Positions 17,501-24,993 of a stretch of DNA of 64,000 nucleotides are shown one piece after another. The notes under the pieces were generated by a model. That model did no database searches and was not told the origin of the DNA. It saw only the letters and a list, made by a program, of their open reading frames with translations. The translations under genes and the position numbers were made by a program. Each line of letters starts with the position of its first letter. Positions within the stretch are counted from its first letter, which is position 1. Source of the DNA: CAYLLT01 sp964384465. Lineage in GTDB: Bacteria > Planctomycetota > Phycisphaerae > UBA1845 > PWPN01. The DNA lies in assembly GCA_964384465.1 (NCBI GenBank), contig CAYLLT010000017.1, forward strand, positions 5,799-69,798, given 5' to 3'.

Positions 17501-19333
17501 GCACAACTCCTTAAAGCCGTCGAGATTGATGTAATCCGGCGGCTCGTCCTTGGCCGCGGAGCCGTACCACGTGACATATTGCTTGAGCGCATCCATGTAC
17601 GCGCCGGCGGCTTTAATCGCATCGTCGCCTTTGCGCGGGTCGTCGAGCTTGCCCTCGCGCAGCACCTGATCGACGTCGCGCAGTGCGGGCTTCAACACGC
17701 CGTCCTGAAAGAGGTGCACTTCGATCGTGGTCAGGTGCCGGATCGGCTCGTCGGCTCCGATGCCCAGCGAGAGCACGCGCGCCGGCCACGGCCGGGCGAT
17801 GAGATTGTCCCGGTCATCGTGCACCTTCAACGCCCGCTCCAGCGCCTGGGGCGGTGCTACGCGCTGCTGCGGCGCGTTGCTCGCGTGGGCTCGCGGTATG
17901 CCGATCAGATTGCTGAACGCCCACAGGCTCCAGGAGAACACGGTGATGAGCACGAGCGCCAGCGCGACGCTGCCCACCTTGAGCAGCTTGCTCAACTTGC
18001 GATTGCGGACCACTTGCTGCTCGTTGCGGAACACCAGGCCGTGCTCGGGGAAGACCTTGCGGAAGAGCAGGTCTTTGACGAAATGCGGCCGCGGCTGCGG
18101 GTACAGGCTTTCGAGCGGCGGGAACTGATCGGCGGCCTGCGCGCCGAGCCGCTCGGTCAGATGTTTAAGGATGACCGCGCCCTGCTGCGTCGCGCTCGTA
18201 AAGTAGATGCCGCGAAAGACGAGGTTTTTCACCGCCCGCGGGTTCTTGATCATGGGGAACAGCGTGCGGACGTACGTCTGGAGCGGGGCGTTCAGCTCGC
18301 GGAACTCCTCGGGGAAGCTGTATGCCAGCCCCAGCTCGATCTCGTCCACGTCGTCGTTCAGCCGGCGAAGGCGCAGCTCGTGCAGCCGCTCGTACATGCT
18401 GTCGTAATCGTTGTTAAACACCTCCGGGTTGTACAACTCGTCGAACGTGCCCGGTTTGGACCAGCCGAATATCTGGTTCTTGACGGTGATGTCGCGCTCG
18501 GCCCGGTCGAAGAATTGCATGAATCCGAGAATCTTGTCGCACTTGGTGACCACCAGGTAAGTCGCGAACGTCACGCCCAGCTTGGTCTGCAAATCGCGGA
18601 GGCGCTCCAGCGCGGTGTTGGCATCCTGCTCGTGCTTCTCCGGCGAGTCCTGGAGCAAGTGCTCAGCCGACACGCACACCAGGGCGCCGTTGATCGGATA
18701 GCCCTTTCGACCCTTGGCGACCGTGTCGAGCATCGCGGCCCACTCGCGGCGATCGGCGTCATCCTGCGGGTTGCACAGCCGGCCGGCCATGTCGATGAAC
18801 ACCGCATCCTCGGTGAACCACCAGTTGTAGTTCAGCGTGCCAAGCTGATAGCCCTCCGGCTTGCCGGTCGAGAAGGTGAGGCCGCCCTCGTTGATCAGTT
18901 TTGTCTTGCCGCAGCCGGAGTCGCCGATGACGATGTACCACGGGAGGTCGTAAACGCTGATGCCGAGATTCTTCCGCATGGTGCGGATGGCGGTGAAAAA
19001 CTTCTCGTTGTTGGATTTGACCGCGGCCCGCAGGTCCATCGAGACCGGCCCGCTCTCGGAGCCGCTGGCCAGCTCGTTGGCCATCCGCCGGCTCCGCTTG
19101 ATCTTGCCGCGGCCGATCACCCTGGAAAACAGGAAGCCGATCACCGAAATCACCGCGATAACAGCCGCGAGCCCCAGAATCAGATAGAGCGTCGGCGGCG
19201 TGTAACCAAACAGCGTTTTCCAGATTCTCTGGAGCAGGTAGAGCGCGCCGATGGGTGAGGCCAGGCCCGCGAGCGCGAGCACCATTCGCATCTCGGGTGG
19301 CAGATTCTTGAACGCGGTGAGCAATCGCTTCAT
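14543..19333 (-). CDS. tssM: T6SS membrane subunit TssM (IcmF)
   Basis: A 1596-residue inner-membrane protein that with TssL and TssJ forms the trans-envelope complex. Membrane segments are near residues 17-35 and 49-70, followed by a cytoplasmic NTPase-like domain with Walker A GDSGCGKT at 137-144. A third segment near 453-478 (VALALVLITVFSWSLWAF) leads into a periplasmic region of about 1100 residues. It is longer than the usual 1100-1300 residues, mostly in the periplasmic part, where a basic/Pro patch (PTRRRRTA) also occurs. ATG 19333 follows GAGGA; an earlier ATG at 19390 lies inside a repeat. Confidence 0.93.
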   Translation of the reverse strand: MKRLLTAFKNLPPEMRMVLALAGLASPIGALYLLQRIWKTLFGYTPPTLYLILGLAAVIAVISVIGFLFSRVIGRGKIKRSRRMANELASGSESGPVSMDLRAAVKSNNEKFFTAIRTMRKNLGISVYDLPWYIVIGDSGCGKTKLINEGGLTFSTGKPEGYQLGTLNYNWWFTEDAVFIDMAGRLCNPQDDADRREWAAMLDTVAKGRKGYPINGALVCVSAEHLLQDSPEKHEQDANTALERLRDLQTKLGVTFATYLVVTKCDKILGFMQFFDRAERDITVKNQIFGWSKPGTFDELYNPEVFNNDYDSMYERLHELRLRRLNDDVDEIELGLAYSFPEEFRELNAPLQTYVRTLFPMIKNPRAVKNLVFRGIYFTSATQQGAVILKHLTERLGAQAADQFPPLESLYPQPRPHFVKDLLFRKVFPEHGLVFRNEQQVVRNRKLSKLLKVGSVALALVLITVFSWSLWAFSNLIGIPRAHASNAPQQRVAPPQALERALKVHDDRDNLIARPWPARVLSLGIGADEPIRHLTTIEVHLFQDGVLKPALRDVDQVLREGKLDDPRKGDDAIKAAGAYMDALKQYVTWYGSAAKDEPPDYINLDGFKELCRIVKSGPNTDSVIRRDGFDKQAASYFETIRSGEGWKNPAKILAESGVNPPDTIQKAIETVHNYMGVFATLSPTHPDIIIREWSRLHEQCSTMMKSYAAMLAASQATITTEQELDAFRGTFQKEYTGFSGAWDGCNWKAQKTGRWVRITALREALKKQRELWTSYADKLGKSYELGGKKPADDAVAHSIKTLTTGDAPTIVRGLDRVLCESLLKNGLADKDYYEGFFGDDLPQRVTEVDVRFGHIFNVSKVPETAADDDKLQFTPNAVTVREFLARVNEKLAGSAAGAPGSREETPAVWIRELTDRFAEEEAESQPATLDFSKLAAAWEPPKLQALYEKYGELIKRGEATALLTRIDRRLAQAGPWGFGELESTYRELAKSTYSIAPPPAREAEPIKYAITTREVKPEKPTRRRRTAASPFGDTAAPTVVQPVVMPTVAGASGVIPRVTTQEFLAGRAIECFQLLDLLRDFTPDYYFQAAGEAVPHNTRCIEQIKERWTTYSKTYVDAWKNAYKAYALTDVDKLAKWNQGWQPFAAQFTRAGAATGVDARNVAAQLRNALEEVLRVTRWAPYDVQHGYWEGSALNEMKQVALAVSGALRESWGNGSFAAVGQVPGDLLDKTKQPWTQLAELFEQKFIGVYTAIGKNAELPTDFSPGAAEVTLPPIPWGAIDKLREDARLTDEKLTGQLVQFEKNAQDVLSAELSQRLFAIQDASFRGKAFFDGWPYLTGGPGLDALETVDFEQFSKFLRAVEKAERTFAPLEAGLRSDDALQRRRREFYQACKSWREFMGLDPNGQPSDLRVEVWNSDPLVGPRGNVAIDDTAQKYYKKVGLSLGLSIDVATTPGGKVEAILLKTTEKGESHAIPAHWKWTAPPNTAAFSMELIDGITAEGASAPFPVIEKLVLGKVTPLAFPAYLHRYASSDGQGNWTTVHVINLEEQFRKAGRGDMVPKDGKKLVGERFIFKLARPLPKPILPFEKPATTTGSG

Positions 19334-19372
19334 CGAATTCCTCGTCACGGTGATTGCGGATTGTCGATCGCC

Positions 19373-19432
19373 GATCCGAACCCCGCACACAAGTGCGGGG
19401 CCGGGCCCGGTACTTGCGTGCCGGGTTCGGAT
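19373..19432. repeat. Second copy of the ftsK-tssC double-hairpin repeat
   Basis: GATCCGAACC ... GGTTCGGAT encloses CCCCGCAC-acaa-GTGCGGGG and CCCGGTAC-ttgc-GTGCCGGG. The stems differ in sequence from the copy at 9339-9401 yet remain paired, which is evidence for a conserved folded structure. It lies in the tssL-tssM spacer. Confidence 0.85.
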
Positions 19433-19449
19433 TCACTATCGCAATGTCA

Positions 19450-20250
19450 TCACGGCGCTGGACCTTTCGCGTCTTCTTTGGGGATCGGCGACATCGGTTG
19501 TTTGATCTCCTCGGCCTTCTGAGCGATCTCGCCGACCGCGCTGGACCATGCCTTGCGGAACGTAATCATCGATGTCCCCAGAATCGCGAGGAAAACGATG
19601 ACCACCATCGCCAGGCTGATGCCCAGGCGGTAGTCGATCTTGACTTCCTGGTTGTGCCGGTAGGCCTCGGGGAACATTTCCTTGGCCCGCGTGGCGCCGT
19701 AGGCCGGCAATCGCGTGAACAGGCGGCGCGTGTAGTCGGCCAGCTCCTGCGGGCGGTCGTGATACTGACCCTTGAAGCCCAGGCGCAGACAGATGTAGAA
19801 AAGGCCCAGGATCGCGCCCAGCTCGTCCTTGTCCCGCCGGTCGCGGCGCTCGGCCAGCTCGTATTCGCGCTGCATCTCGTCGCAATCCTCGAAGAACTTT
19901 TCGCCCCCCAAAGCCTCTACGTGGTCCAGGATCGCCGTGTCCGTCTCGAAACGGTTGTTGAACCAGTAATCGCGGCTCTCCCACTCGGTGTTGAGCATTT
20001 TGTAGTCGATGAGGTAAACCATCATCGGCTTCACGCGATCGTTCCACGCCCGCTCCAGCACGGGGTCGTCCCGCGCCAGCTCCTCCGCGTCGCGAAGCGC
20101 CGCCAGCGCTTCGTAGCGGACCTGCTCCGGCGCCGGCACGGTGCCGTATTTGACCTGCCGGGCGAAGTTGGTCACGAACTCGAACACCGGCCAGCAGGCC
20201 TCGGTCAGCCGCAGAGCGGGGCGTTCGCGCGTCTGTGTCGCCGTAGTCAT
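19450..20250 (-). CDS. tssL: T6SS membrane subunit TssL (DotU)
   Basis: A 266-residue DotU-family protein with a long cytoplasmic domain (ACWPVFEFVTNFARQV, then LGAILGLFYICLRLGFKGQY). A single C-terminal membrane anchor lies near residues 217-237 (ISLAMVVIVFLAILGTSM). There is no OmpA/peptidoglycan-binding extension. It bridges baseplate and TssM in the membrane complex. ATG 20250 overlaps the tssK stop by one base (TGATG), indicating translational coupling; upstream in-frame starts lie inside tssK and were rejected. Confidence 0.92.
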   Translation of the reverse strand: MTTATQTRERPALRLTEACWPVFEFVTNFARQVKYGTVPAPEQVRYEALAALRDAEELARDDPVLERAWNDRVKPMMVYLIDYKMLNTEWESRDYWFNNRFETDTAILDHVEALGGEKFFEDCDEMQREYELAERRDRRDKDELGAILGLFYICLRLGFKGQYHDRPQELADYTRRLFTRLPAYGATRAKEMFPEAYRHNQEVKIDYRLGISLAMVVIVFLAILGTSMITFRKAWSSAVGEIAQKAEEIKQPMSPIPKEDAKGPAP

Positions 20251-21665
20251 CAGGACGCCTTCATCACCAGATAGAGTGCCGGTCGGAACTTCTCCATGGC
20301 CGCCAACTGCCCCTCGCGGATGCTCATCCGAATGCCGCGCTCCTGTTCGCACTCACGCCAGTAATCGGTGCGGTCGGGCCCGATCGTCTTGTCGATCTTG
20401 AAGTAGTGCAATCCCTGCCGGCGGGGCAAGGTCCCGGCGGGCACCGATTTGATCAGCATCCGCAGTCCCCGGACGGCAATGTTGTGAATCCGCGGCGACC
20501 GCTTCGGAGAGGCCAGCTTCATGTCCAGCGTGCCGTAAACGTACTTTTCGAGATCGTTGATGTCCATCTCATCGGAATGCAGCGCGACGAACATCTCCAG
20601 ATTCTCGTCGATCCACTTGCGGTCGAGCTCGACTTCGAGCCCCTCGTGGCCGCGCTCGTCTTTTTTGCGGGCGAACGGCCGCTCGATGTAGGCGATCGGC
20701 CGCATGGCCTCCAGCAGAATGATAATCCGCCGCTTGGCCTCGTCGAGGCATTCGCCGGGATGATCGTGATCGTAGTCCGGCAGCACGCCGGGCACGAGGT
20801 CGTCGTGGAAGACGGACAGGTGCCCGATCATCCGCGAGAACACGACGAAGACATCGTAGGGATGCAACACCGGACATTGGAGCAGCGCTTTCAGATGCGC
20901 CCGCGATTCGTTCAGCACGTGGAGCTTCAGCAGGTGCTCGCTGTTGGCGGCCACGCCGTCGGTGAACATCATGTGATGTTCGCGGGCCTCGCGGGCCAGC
21001 ACCTCGTCCTTGGCCTCAACCTGATCCGACAGCGAGTTGATCATCGCCGCCAGTTGATGGTCCGCCTGAATCGCCAGCAGCGGACCGGCGCCCAGGCCGT
21101 CGATCTCCGGCAGCGCGCCCGGCCGGTCCGTCCGTTTGATCCGCCCGATGCGAAGCGTCTCGTAACCGGTCATGTCCTCGCCGGTGACGAACAGTTTGCC
21201 CCGCATCCGGCGGACGTAGAGCGTCTGCGGATTGCTGCCGGTGTTTTCGTCGCGGCGGGTGACCGGCAGCGGCTCATAACGCGGACTGCCGCTGGTCAGT
21301 TCCGGGCTTTCGAGCGACACCGAATTGGCGCGGACCTGCTGCATCTGCGGGATGCCGAGATGAATCTCGACGGTGCCGTTGCCGGCTTCGATCGCCTTCT
21401 TGAAATCGATCGGCGGCACCTCGGTATTGTCAGGGACTCTGACCCACGTGCCGTCTTTCATGCGCACTTCGCAACGGTCGAGCCGCAGCGCGAAATTCTC
21501 CAGCGGCTCCTTGGCGATCTGCAAATCCAGAAACCCCCACCCGAACGGCCGCGTGGCGTCCAGCCCGGTGCGGACGACGGTCTCCATCCACCGCTGCGCC
21601 GCCTGAAGGTGGTGCGGCCGCAAGAACATCCCCTCGGACCAGTGTATTTCCGTCCAGAAGCTCAT
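20250..21665 (-). CDS. tssK: T6SS baseplate subunit TssK
   Basis: A 471-residue TssK that links the TssEFG baseplate wedges to the TssLM membrane complex. The N-terminal signature IHWSEGMFLRPHHLQ is diagnostic. The C-terminal domain has YDVFVVFSRMIGHLSVF. The length is normal (about 450). ATG 21665 is preceded by a GGCGGA ribosome site; a longer frame to 21719 adds only repeat-derived sequence. It is coupled to tssL by the one-base overlap. Confidence 0.95.
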   Translation of the reverse strand: MSFWTEIHWSEGMFLRPHHLQAAQRWMETVVRTGLDATRPFGWGFLDLQIAKEPLENFALRLDRCEVRMKDGTWVRVPDNTEVPPIDFKKAIEAGNGTVEIHLGIPQMQQVRANSVSLESPELTSGSPRYEPLPVTRRDENTGSNPQTLYVRRMRGKLFVTGEDMTGYETLRIGRIKRTDRPGALPEIDGLGAGPLLAIQADHQLAAMINSLSDQVEAKDEVLAREAREHHMMFTDGVAANSEHLLKLHVLNESRAHLKALLQCPVLHPYDVFVVFSRMIGHLSVFHDDLVPGVLPDYDHDHPGECLDEAKRRIIILLEAMRPIAYIERPFARKKDERGHEGLEVELDRKWIDENLEMFVALHSDEMDINDLEKYVYGTLDMKLASPKRSPRIHNIAVRGLRMLIKSVPAGTLPRRQGLHYFKIDKTIGPDRTDYWRECEQERGIRMSIREGQLAAMEKFRPALYLVMKAS

Positions 21666-21702
21666 GCTGTTTCCGCCAAGCCCGATTGCGGATTTCAGAG
21701 CT

Positions 21703-21796
21703 ATGGAGTGCGTCGCCAACGGCGACGCTTTGACTCACGCCGCTGCCGAAACGCCACGCTCAAAGCCAAAGCGGCGTCAAGGCCGCCGCACTCCAT
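21703..21796. repeat. 94-base palindromic repeat upstream of tssK
   Basis: ATGGAGTGCG at 21703-21712 is inverted as CGCACTCCAT at 21787-21796. Inside are GCCAACGGCGACGCTTTGA and CAAAGCCAAAGCGGCGTCAA, which pair imperfectly. It lies in the 153-base tssJ-tssK spacer, followed by a short AATCCGC-type array (21798-21823) that contains the tssJ stop. Confidence 0.7.
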
Positions 21797-21818
21797 ATCA
21801 CAATCCGCAATTCGCAAT

Positions 21819-22523
21819 TCAGTCGTTCCCGTGCATTTTCCGCGGCGTCGTGTTCGCGATGTACTGCCCGTAATTGTCGCGGCCCTTGTCCACGCCGATC
21901 TTGATCGACACGTTACTTTCGTAGGCCCCCGGCGGATGAAATTTGGCCGGCGGGACCGGCAGCACGTTCCCGTCCTTGTCGGTGAATTTGCCGAAGACGT
22001 AGATGACGGCGTCGCTGTCATGCAGCGACCAGAATTTAAAATCAATGTTCTGCTTCTTGACGATCTTGCCGTCCAGTTTTCCGCCGCGCAGGGCCGCGCC
22101 GATCTGCTTGCCGTAGGCGCTCTCGGTGTCGTTGGTCAGCAGATAGATCTGATTCCCGGGCAGGCGGAAGCGGCCTTCGTTGTTTTCCATTTCCACCGTA
22201 TCGCCCGGCTTCGGACGCTTCTGGTACCACTCCCTGGAAGTAATGCCCGCGCCGGGCTTGAGCCGCTCATTCCCCTGCTTCTTCAGATCGCGCGGCGCAA
22301 CGCAGACGATGACGACCTCCAGCGGCTCGCCGGTCTGGTTCTGCGGGTCGCGGGCCTGGTGCATGGCCGTGTTGACGTATTCATCCTGCTCGATGGTCAG
22401 ACTGCGGGAACAACCGGCCGACACTGCCGCGATCAGTACGAAAGTCGAAAGTCGAAAGTCGAAAGTCGAAACGTTTTTGGATTCCGACTCTCGATCTTTG
22501 GTTGTCATCAGGTGTTTGATCAT
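21819..22523 (-). CDS. tssJ: Probable T6SS outer-membrane lipoprotein TssJ
   Basis: A 234-residue lipoprotein, the expected outer-membrane anchor of TssM. The signal peptide ends in the lipobox-like AAVSAGC, with the lipidated Cys near residue 38. The rest is a predicted beta-rich domain. ATG 22523 follows AAAGGAG at good spacing. Identification rests on the lipobox and on position directly before tssKLM; sequence similarity to known TssJ is weak by eye, and the protein is longer than typical (about 160-180). Residues 17-28 of the signal region are encoded by an AAAGTCG repeat array. Confidence 0.62.
   Translation of the reverse strand: MIKHLMTTKDRESESKNVSTFDFRLSTFVLIAAVSAGCSRSLTIEQDEYVNTAMHQARDPQNQTGEPLEVVIVCVAPRDLKKQGNERLKPGAGITSREWYQKRPKPGDTVEMENNEGRFRLPGNQIYLLTNDTESAYGKQIGAALRGGKLDGKIVKKQNIDFKFWSLHDSDAVIYVFGKFTDKDGNVLPVPPAKFHPPGAYESNVSIKIGVDKGRDNYGQYIANTTPRKMHGND
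22439..22473. repeat. AAAGTCG array inside the tssJ 5' coding region
   Basis: Five tandem units of CGAAAGT/CGAAA lie within the coding sequence for the TssJ signal peptide. An inverted array of the same unit is at 22581-22621, so the two can pair around the tssJ ribosome site and start. Confidence 0.8.
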
Positions 22524-22580
22524 TGTTGGCTCCTTTTAGCGAAAGAAAACGAAAGGGGAAGCTCGAACAGCAATGTTTTC

Positions 22581-22621
22581 GGTTTTCGACTTTCGATTTT
22601 CGACTTTCGACTTTCGACTTT
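22581..22621. repeat. Inverted TTTCGACTTTCGA array
   Basis: Tandem TTCGACT/TTTCGAT units form the opposite arm to 22439-22473. The last bases touch the stop codon of the coiled-coil gene at 22620-22622. Confidence 0.8.
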
Positions 22622-23810
22622 ATCCACCGTAACCGAACACTTCCGCCAGCTTGTCGCTCAGCAGCTTGAACATATGCTCCATGAACGCATCATTCCCGCC
22701 CTTTTTGAGATAGTCCTTGACCTTGCAGTTCGGGTCGGATCCGGCGCCGAACTCGCCCATCAGGTGCGCGCGGAGCTCCGAAGCGATCGACTCGATCGTG
22801 CTGTCCGAGGCGACCATCGCGGCAAAGGCCCACTTGTGGCACACCTTCAGCTTCATCCTGAGTACGCCGACGTGCTTGCCGGCCACTGGATCGACGATCT
22901 CCTGAATGATCTGGTGCAGATCGTCGCGCTCGGCATAAACGCTCCACGGCTTGCGGACGGCGGGGCTGTGCTTGGTGTACTTGGTGAGGAACACCCGCAT
23001 GTCCTTGTCGAAATCGTGCACGAAGCGGGCCAGCTCGACGAACGAGTCCACCAGCCGCTCGCCGGCCTGCGGCTGCGGCTGGATGTGACCCTTGGCCAGT
23101 GGCGGTTTGGCCGTCGCCATACGCTGCCACAGGGCGGCCAGCATGGTGTCGGCGCCCAGCGCGGTTTTTCCGTGGACCGCCTGAAGCTCCGTCTTGAGCT
23201 GATCGATTTCCGCGTTTTTATCCGTGCGGAGCTGCTCGAGTTGGGCCCGCAGTCCCTCGATCTCGCCGCCGAGCTGCCGCTTGGATTCCTCCATGCCCTC
23301 GATCTGCCGCCGGTCGCCGCTCTGCAACTCCGCCCGCTGGAGCTTGAGCAGCAGCGAATCCTTCTCCACTTCGACGCGGTGCAGATCCGAATTGCGGGCG
23401 ACAAGCTGGGTTTCAAATTCCGTGACCTGCTTCTGAATCAATTCCAGGCGGGAGCGCTGGCTGTTCACGATGGCCTGAAGCTCGCGGGCCCGGGCCTGCT
23501 CCGCCTCCAATTGCTTCTCCCGGTGGGCCAGCTCGGCCCGCACCGTCCGCAGGCCATCCTCGAGATCGGCGACCTGCTTGGCGGACTGCTGCGCTTTCTG
23601 CGTCGCTTCCTTGAACTGCTCGGCCGAGGCGCCTTGACCGTTCGCACGGCCGCGGCTCTGGTGCTCCAACTCCAGAAGGAGAGATGCAAGCAAATGATAT
23701 CGTTCGGGCTCGTCCGCGCGGGAAAGGGCGGCGCGAACCGGCTCGAATGCCGCGGAAGCGGCCAGCTCCGCCGGCGACTGCCCTTCAACCTGACGATCCC
23801 CGCTGGACAT
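22620..23810 (-). CDS. Coiled-coil protein leading the T6SS minus operon
   Basis: A 396-residue soluble protein of unknown function, first in the minus-strand T6SS operon. Residues about 60-225 form a long heptad-rich coiled coil (KEATQKAQQSAKQVADLEDG, then LQRAELQSGDRRQIEGMEE). Residues about 240-396 are a separate folded domain with VDSFVELARFVHDFDKDMRV and VDPVAGKHVGVLRMKLKVC. It has no signal peptide or membrane segment. ATG 23810 follows GAGGT; an ATG at 23825 (MSEV) is the alternative. Its place beside tssJKLM suggests a T6SS structural or positioning role, but no known Tss/Tag family is recognised. Confidence 0.8.
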   Translation of the reverse strand: MSSGDRQVEGQSPAELAASAAFEPVRAALSRADEPERYHLLASLLLELEHQSRGRANGQGASAEQFKEATQKAQQSAKQVADLEDGLRTVRAELAHREKQLEAEQARARELQAIVNSQRSRLELIQKQVTEFETQLVARNSDLHRVEVEKDSLLLKLQRAELQSGDRRQIEGMEESKRQLGGEIEGLRAQLEQLRTDKNAEIDQLKTELQAVHGKTALGADTMLAALWQRMATAKPPLAKGHIQPQPQAGERLVDSFVELARFVHDFDKDMRVFLTKYTKHSPAVRKPWSVYAERDDLHQIIQEIVDPVAGKHVGVLRMKLKVCHKWAFAAMVASDSTIESIASELRAHLMGEFGAGSDPNCKVKDYLKKGGNDAFMEHMFKLLSDKLAEVFGYGG

Positions 23811-24011
23811 GGTGACCTCAGACATGGGTACAAATGGGGAATTCCCCGCGGCCATACCCGATTCTGTGGGGAATACTAAACCCGCGTCAACATTAACACA
23901 ACCCTGCATCGAGCAGCCCCAAGCGGGCGCAAACCCGCGCTCCCGATAAGATAGAGCAAAAACCGGCCCGGTAAATGTCGCCATGGCGCGGCACACCGAA
24001 TCGCACTCCTA

Positions 24012-24026
24012 ACAATCTGCGTGCCA
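24012..24026 (-). promoter_or_regulatory. Possible sigma-54 site for minus operon
   Basis: Read on the minus strand it is TGGCAC (24026-24021), five bases, then TTGT (24015-24012). The -24 element is perfect; the -12 element has T instead of the invariant C, so activity is doubtful. It lies about 200 bases upstream of the coiled-coil gene. Confidence 0.35.
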
Positions 24027-24030
24027 AGCC

Positions 24031-24115
24031 GGAATCGCGAATCTCGGACTGCGAATTACAGATTGTGCGATGTCCTACGTCCAATCCGAAATCCGCAATT
24101 CGCAATCCGCAATCG
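24031..24115. repeat. Inverted pair of AATCCGC-type arrays
   Basis: GGAATCGCGAATCTCGGACT-type iterations face AATCCGAAATCCGCAATTCG-type iterations around TGTGCGATGTCCTACG. It lies in the middle of the divergent control region. Confidence 0.75.
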
Positions 24116-24283
24116 CGTTGGGTCTACGACCCCAACGCACCCAGCCTGCTGAGCGGACGCTCCCAGTCATTCACTAGCCCCGCGCGGAAAATCCTGCCCG
24201 CACGATTTTGATCGTCGTTGTAAACTGTTCATTTGCGGGAGTTACGACGATTCGCAAAAAAGTTTGCGTGCGCTGGCGCGATC

Positions 24284-24298
24284 CGGTACGGTCCTTGC
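24284..24298 (+). promoter_or_regulatory. Possible sigma-54 promoter of hcp operon
   Basis: CGGTAC at 24284-24289, five bases, then TTGC at 24295-24298 keeps the invariant GG and GC of the sigma-54 consensus at the right spacing, with two mismatches in the -24 hexamer. It lies about 140 bases upstream of hcp. Several T6SS hcp operons are known to be sigma-54-dependent. Confidence 0.45.
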
Positions 24299-24439
24299 TT
24301 AAGGGCATGGGCGACATGCTTGGTGAGACAGGTTCGCGTGAACCGCCGCCAAGCATGAAACAGGAACTTGATCTCGTTCGCAGATCCGCCGCAGGCGGAT
24401 GCGGGGATCAAACGAGGCCACATAAAGGAGAAGTGGACC

Positions 24440-24919
24440 ATGCCAACCCCATGCAATCTGAAAGTCAGCGGATATCCCGGCTCCTCCGAAAAAGAGGGTC
24501 GCGAGGACACGTCGGATGTTTTCGAGATCGAGCATCAGATCCATCAGCCGCTCGATCCGACCACCGGTCAGGCGACCGGCGTCCGCGTTCACAGCCCGAT
24601 GCGCGTGGTCAAGATCGTGGACAAGGCCACCCCTGGCTTCCACAAGGCGCTGTGCACCGGCGAGAATCTGGCCACCGCGACCCTCGACTTTTACCGGATC
24701 GATCCCGCCTCGCGCTCGGAGGTGAAGTATTACACGATCACGCTGACGAACGCCCGCATCGTCGATATGCGGCCGTACATGCCGATGAGTTTCGTTCCGC
24801 AGAACGAGTCCTATCGGCACATGGAGCAGGTGAGCTTCGTGTACGAGCAGATCGAATGGAGCTGGCTGCCCGACAACCTCGTCGAGATGGACAAGTGGCG
24901 GGCGCCGGGCGCCAACTAA
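24440..24919 (+). CDS. hcp: T6SS tube protein Hcp
   Basis: A 159-residue Hcp (TssD) that forms stacked hexameric rings, the inner tube propelled by the sheath; it can also carry cargo. Signatures are HQIHQPLDPTTGQATG near residue 36, then IVDKATPGFHKALCTGE and KYYTITLTNARIVDM. Length is standard. ATG 24440 follows AAAGGAG at 24424-24430. It is the first gene of the plus-strand half and the only hcp in the window. Confidence 0.95.
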   Translation: MPTPCNLKVSGYPGSSEKEGREDTSDVFEIEHQIHQPLDPTTGQATGVRVHSPMRVVKIVDKATPGFHKALCTGENLATATLDFYRIDPASRSEVKYYTITLTNARIVDMRPYMPMSFVPQNESYRHMEQVSFVYEQIEWSWLPDNLVEMDKWRAPGAN

Positions 24920-24945
24920 TCTGGAGACTGGAATCTTGAGAGTAG

Positions 24946-24975
24946 CAGTAGGGTGGGTCAAAACCCACCCTACTG
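24946..24975. terminator. Perfect hairpin after hcp
   Basis: CAGTAGGGTGGGT at 24946-24958 pairs perfectly with ACCCACCCTACTG at 24963-24975 around a CAAA loop. Lying 26 bases after the hcp stop, it could act as a partial terminator or stabiliser giving hcp higher mRNA levels than the genes behind it. It may also be a mobile palindromic repeat. Confidence 0.6.
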
Positions 24976-24993
24976 TGTTCCAGGGTGCTCGTC

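Larger units (their letters stand above)
23811..24439. promoter_or_regulatory. Divergent control region of the T6SS
   Basis: This 629-base gap separates the minus-strand operon from hcp. It contains the perfect palindrome GGGGAATTCCCC at 23836-23847, a GC-rich inverted segment (AGCGGGCGCAAACCCGCGCT) near 23928-23950, an inverted pair of AATCCGC-type arrays (24031-24115), candidate sigma-54 sites in both directions, and the hairpin ATCCGCCGCAGGCGGAT near 24385-24401 just ahead of hcp. No gene was found in it. Confidence 0.6.

Noticed and set aside
17579..19258. 559-codon plus-strand frame opposite tssM, and similar long antisense frames opposite ClpV, VgrG, the phosphoesterase, glnD and the flippase
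   Set aside because: All are complements of genes identified by family motifs and show no domain or ribosome site of their own.
22439..22621. Possible CRISPR array from regularly repeated AAAGTCG units
   Set aside because: Units are 7 bases, directly abutting and without spacers, and the second block is inverted; no cas genes are nearby.
20406..23879. 1157-codon open frame on the plus strand opposite tssK, tssJ and the coiled-coil gene
   Set aside because: It is antisense to recognised genes, is rich in Arg/Gln/His typical of GC-rich shadow frames, runs through the repeat arrays and has no motif.
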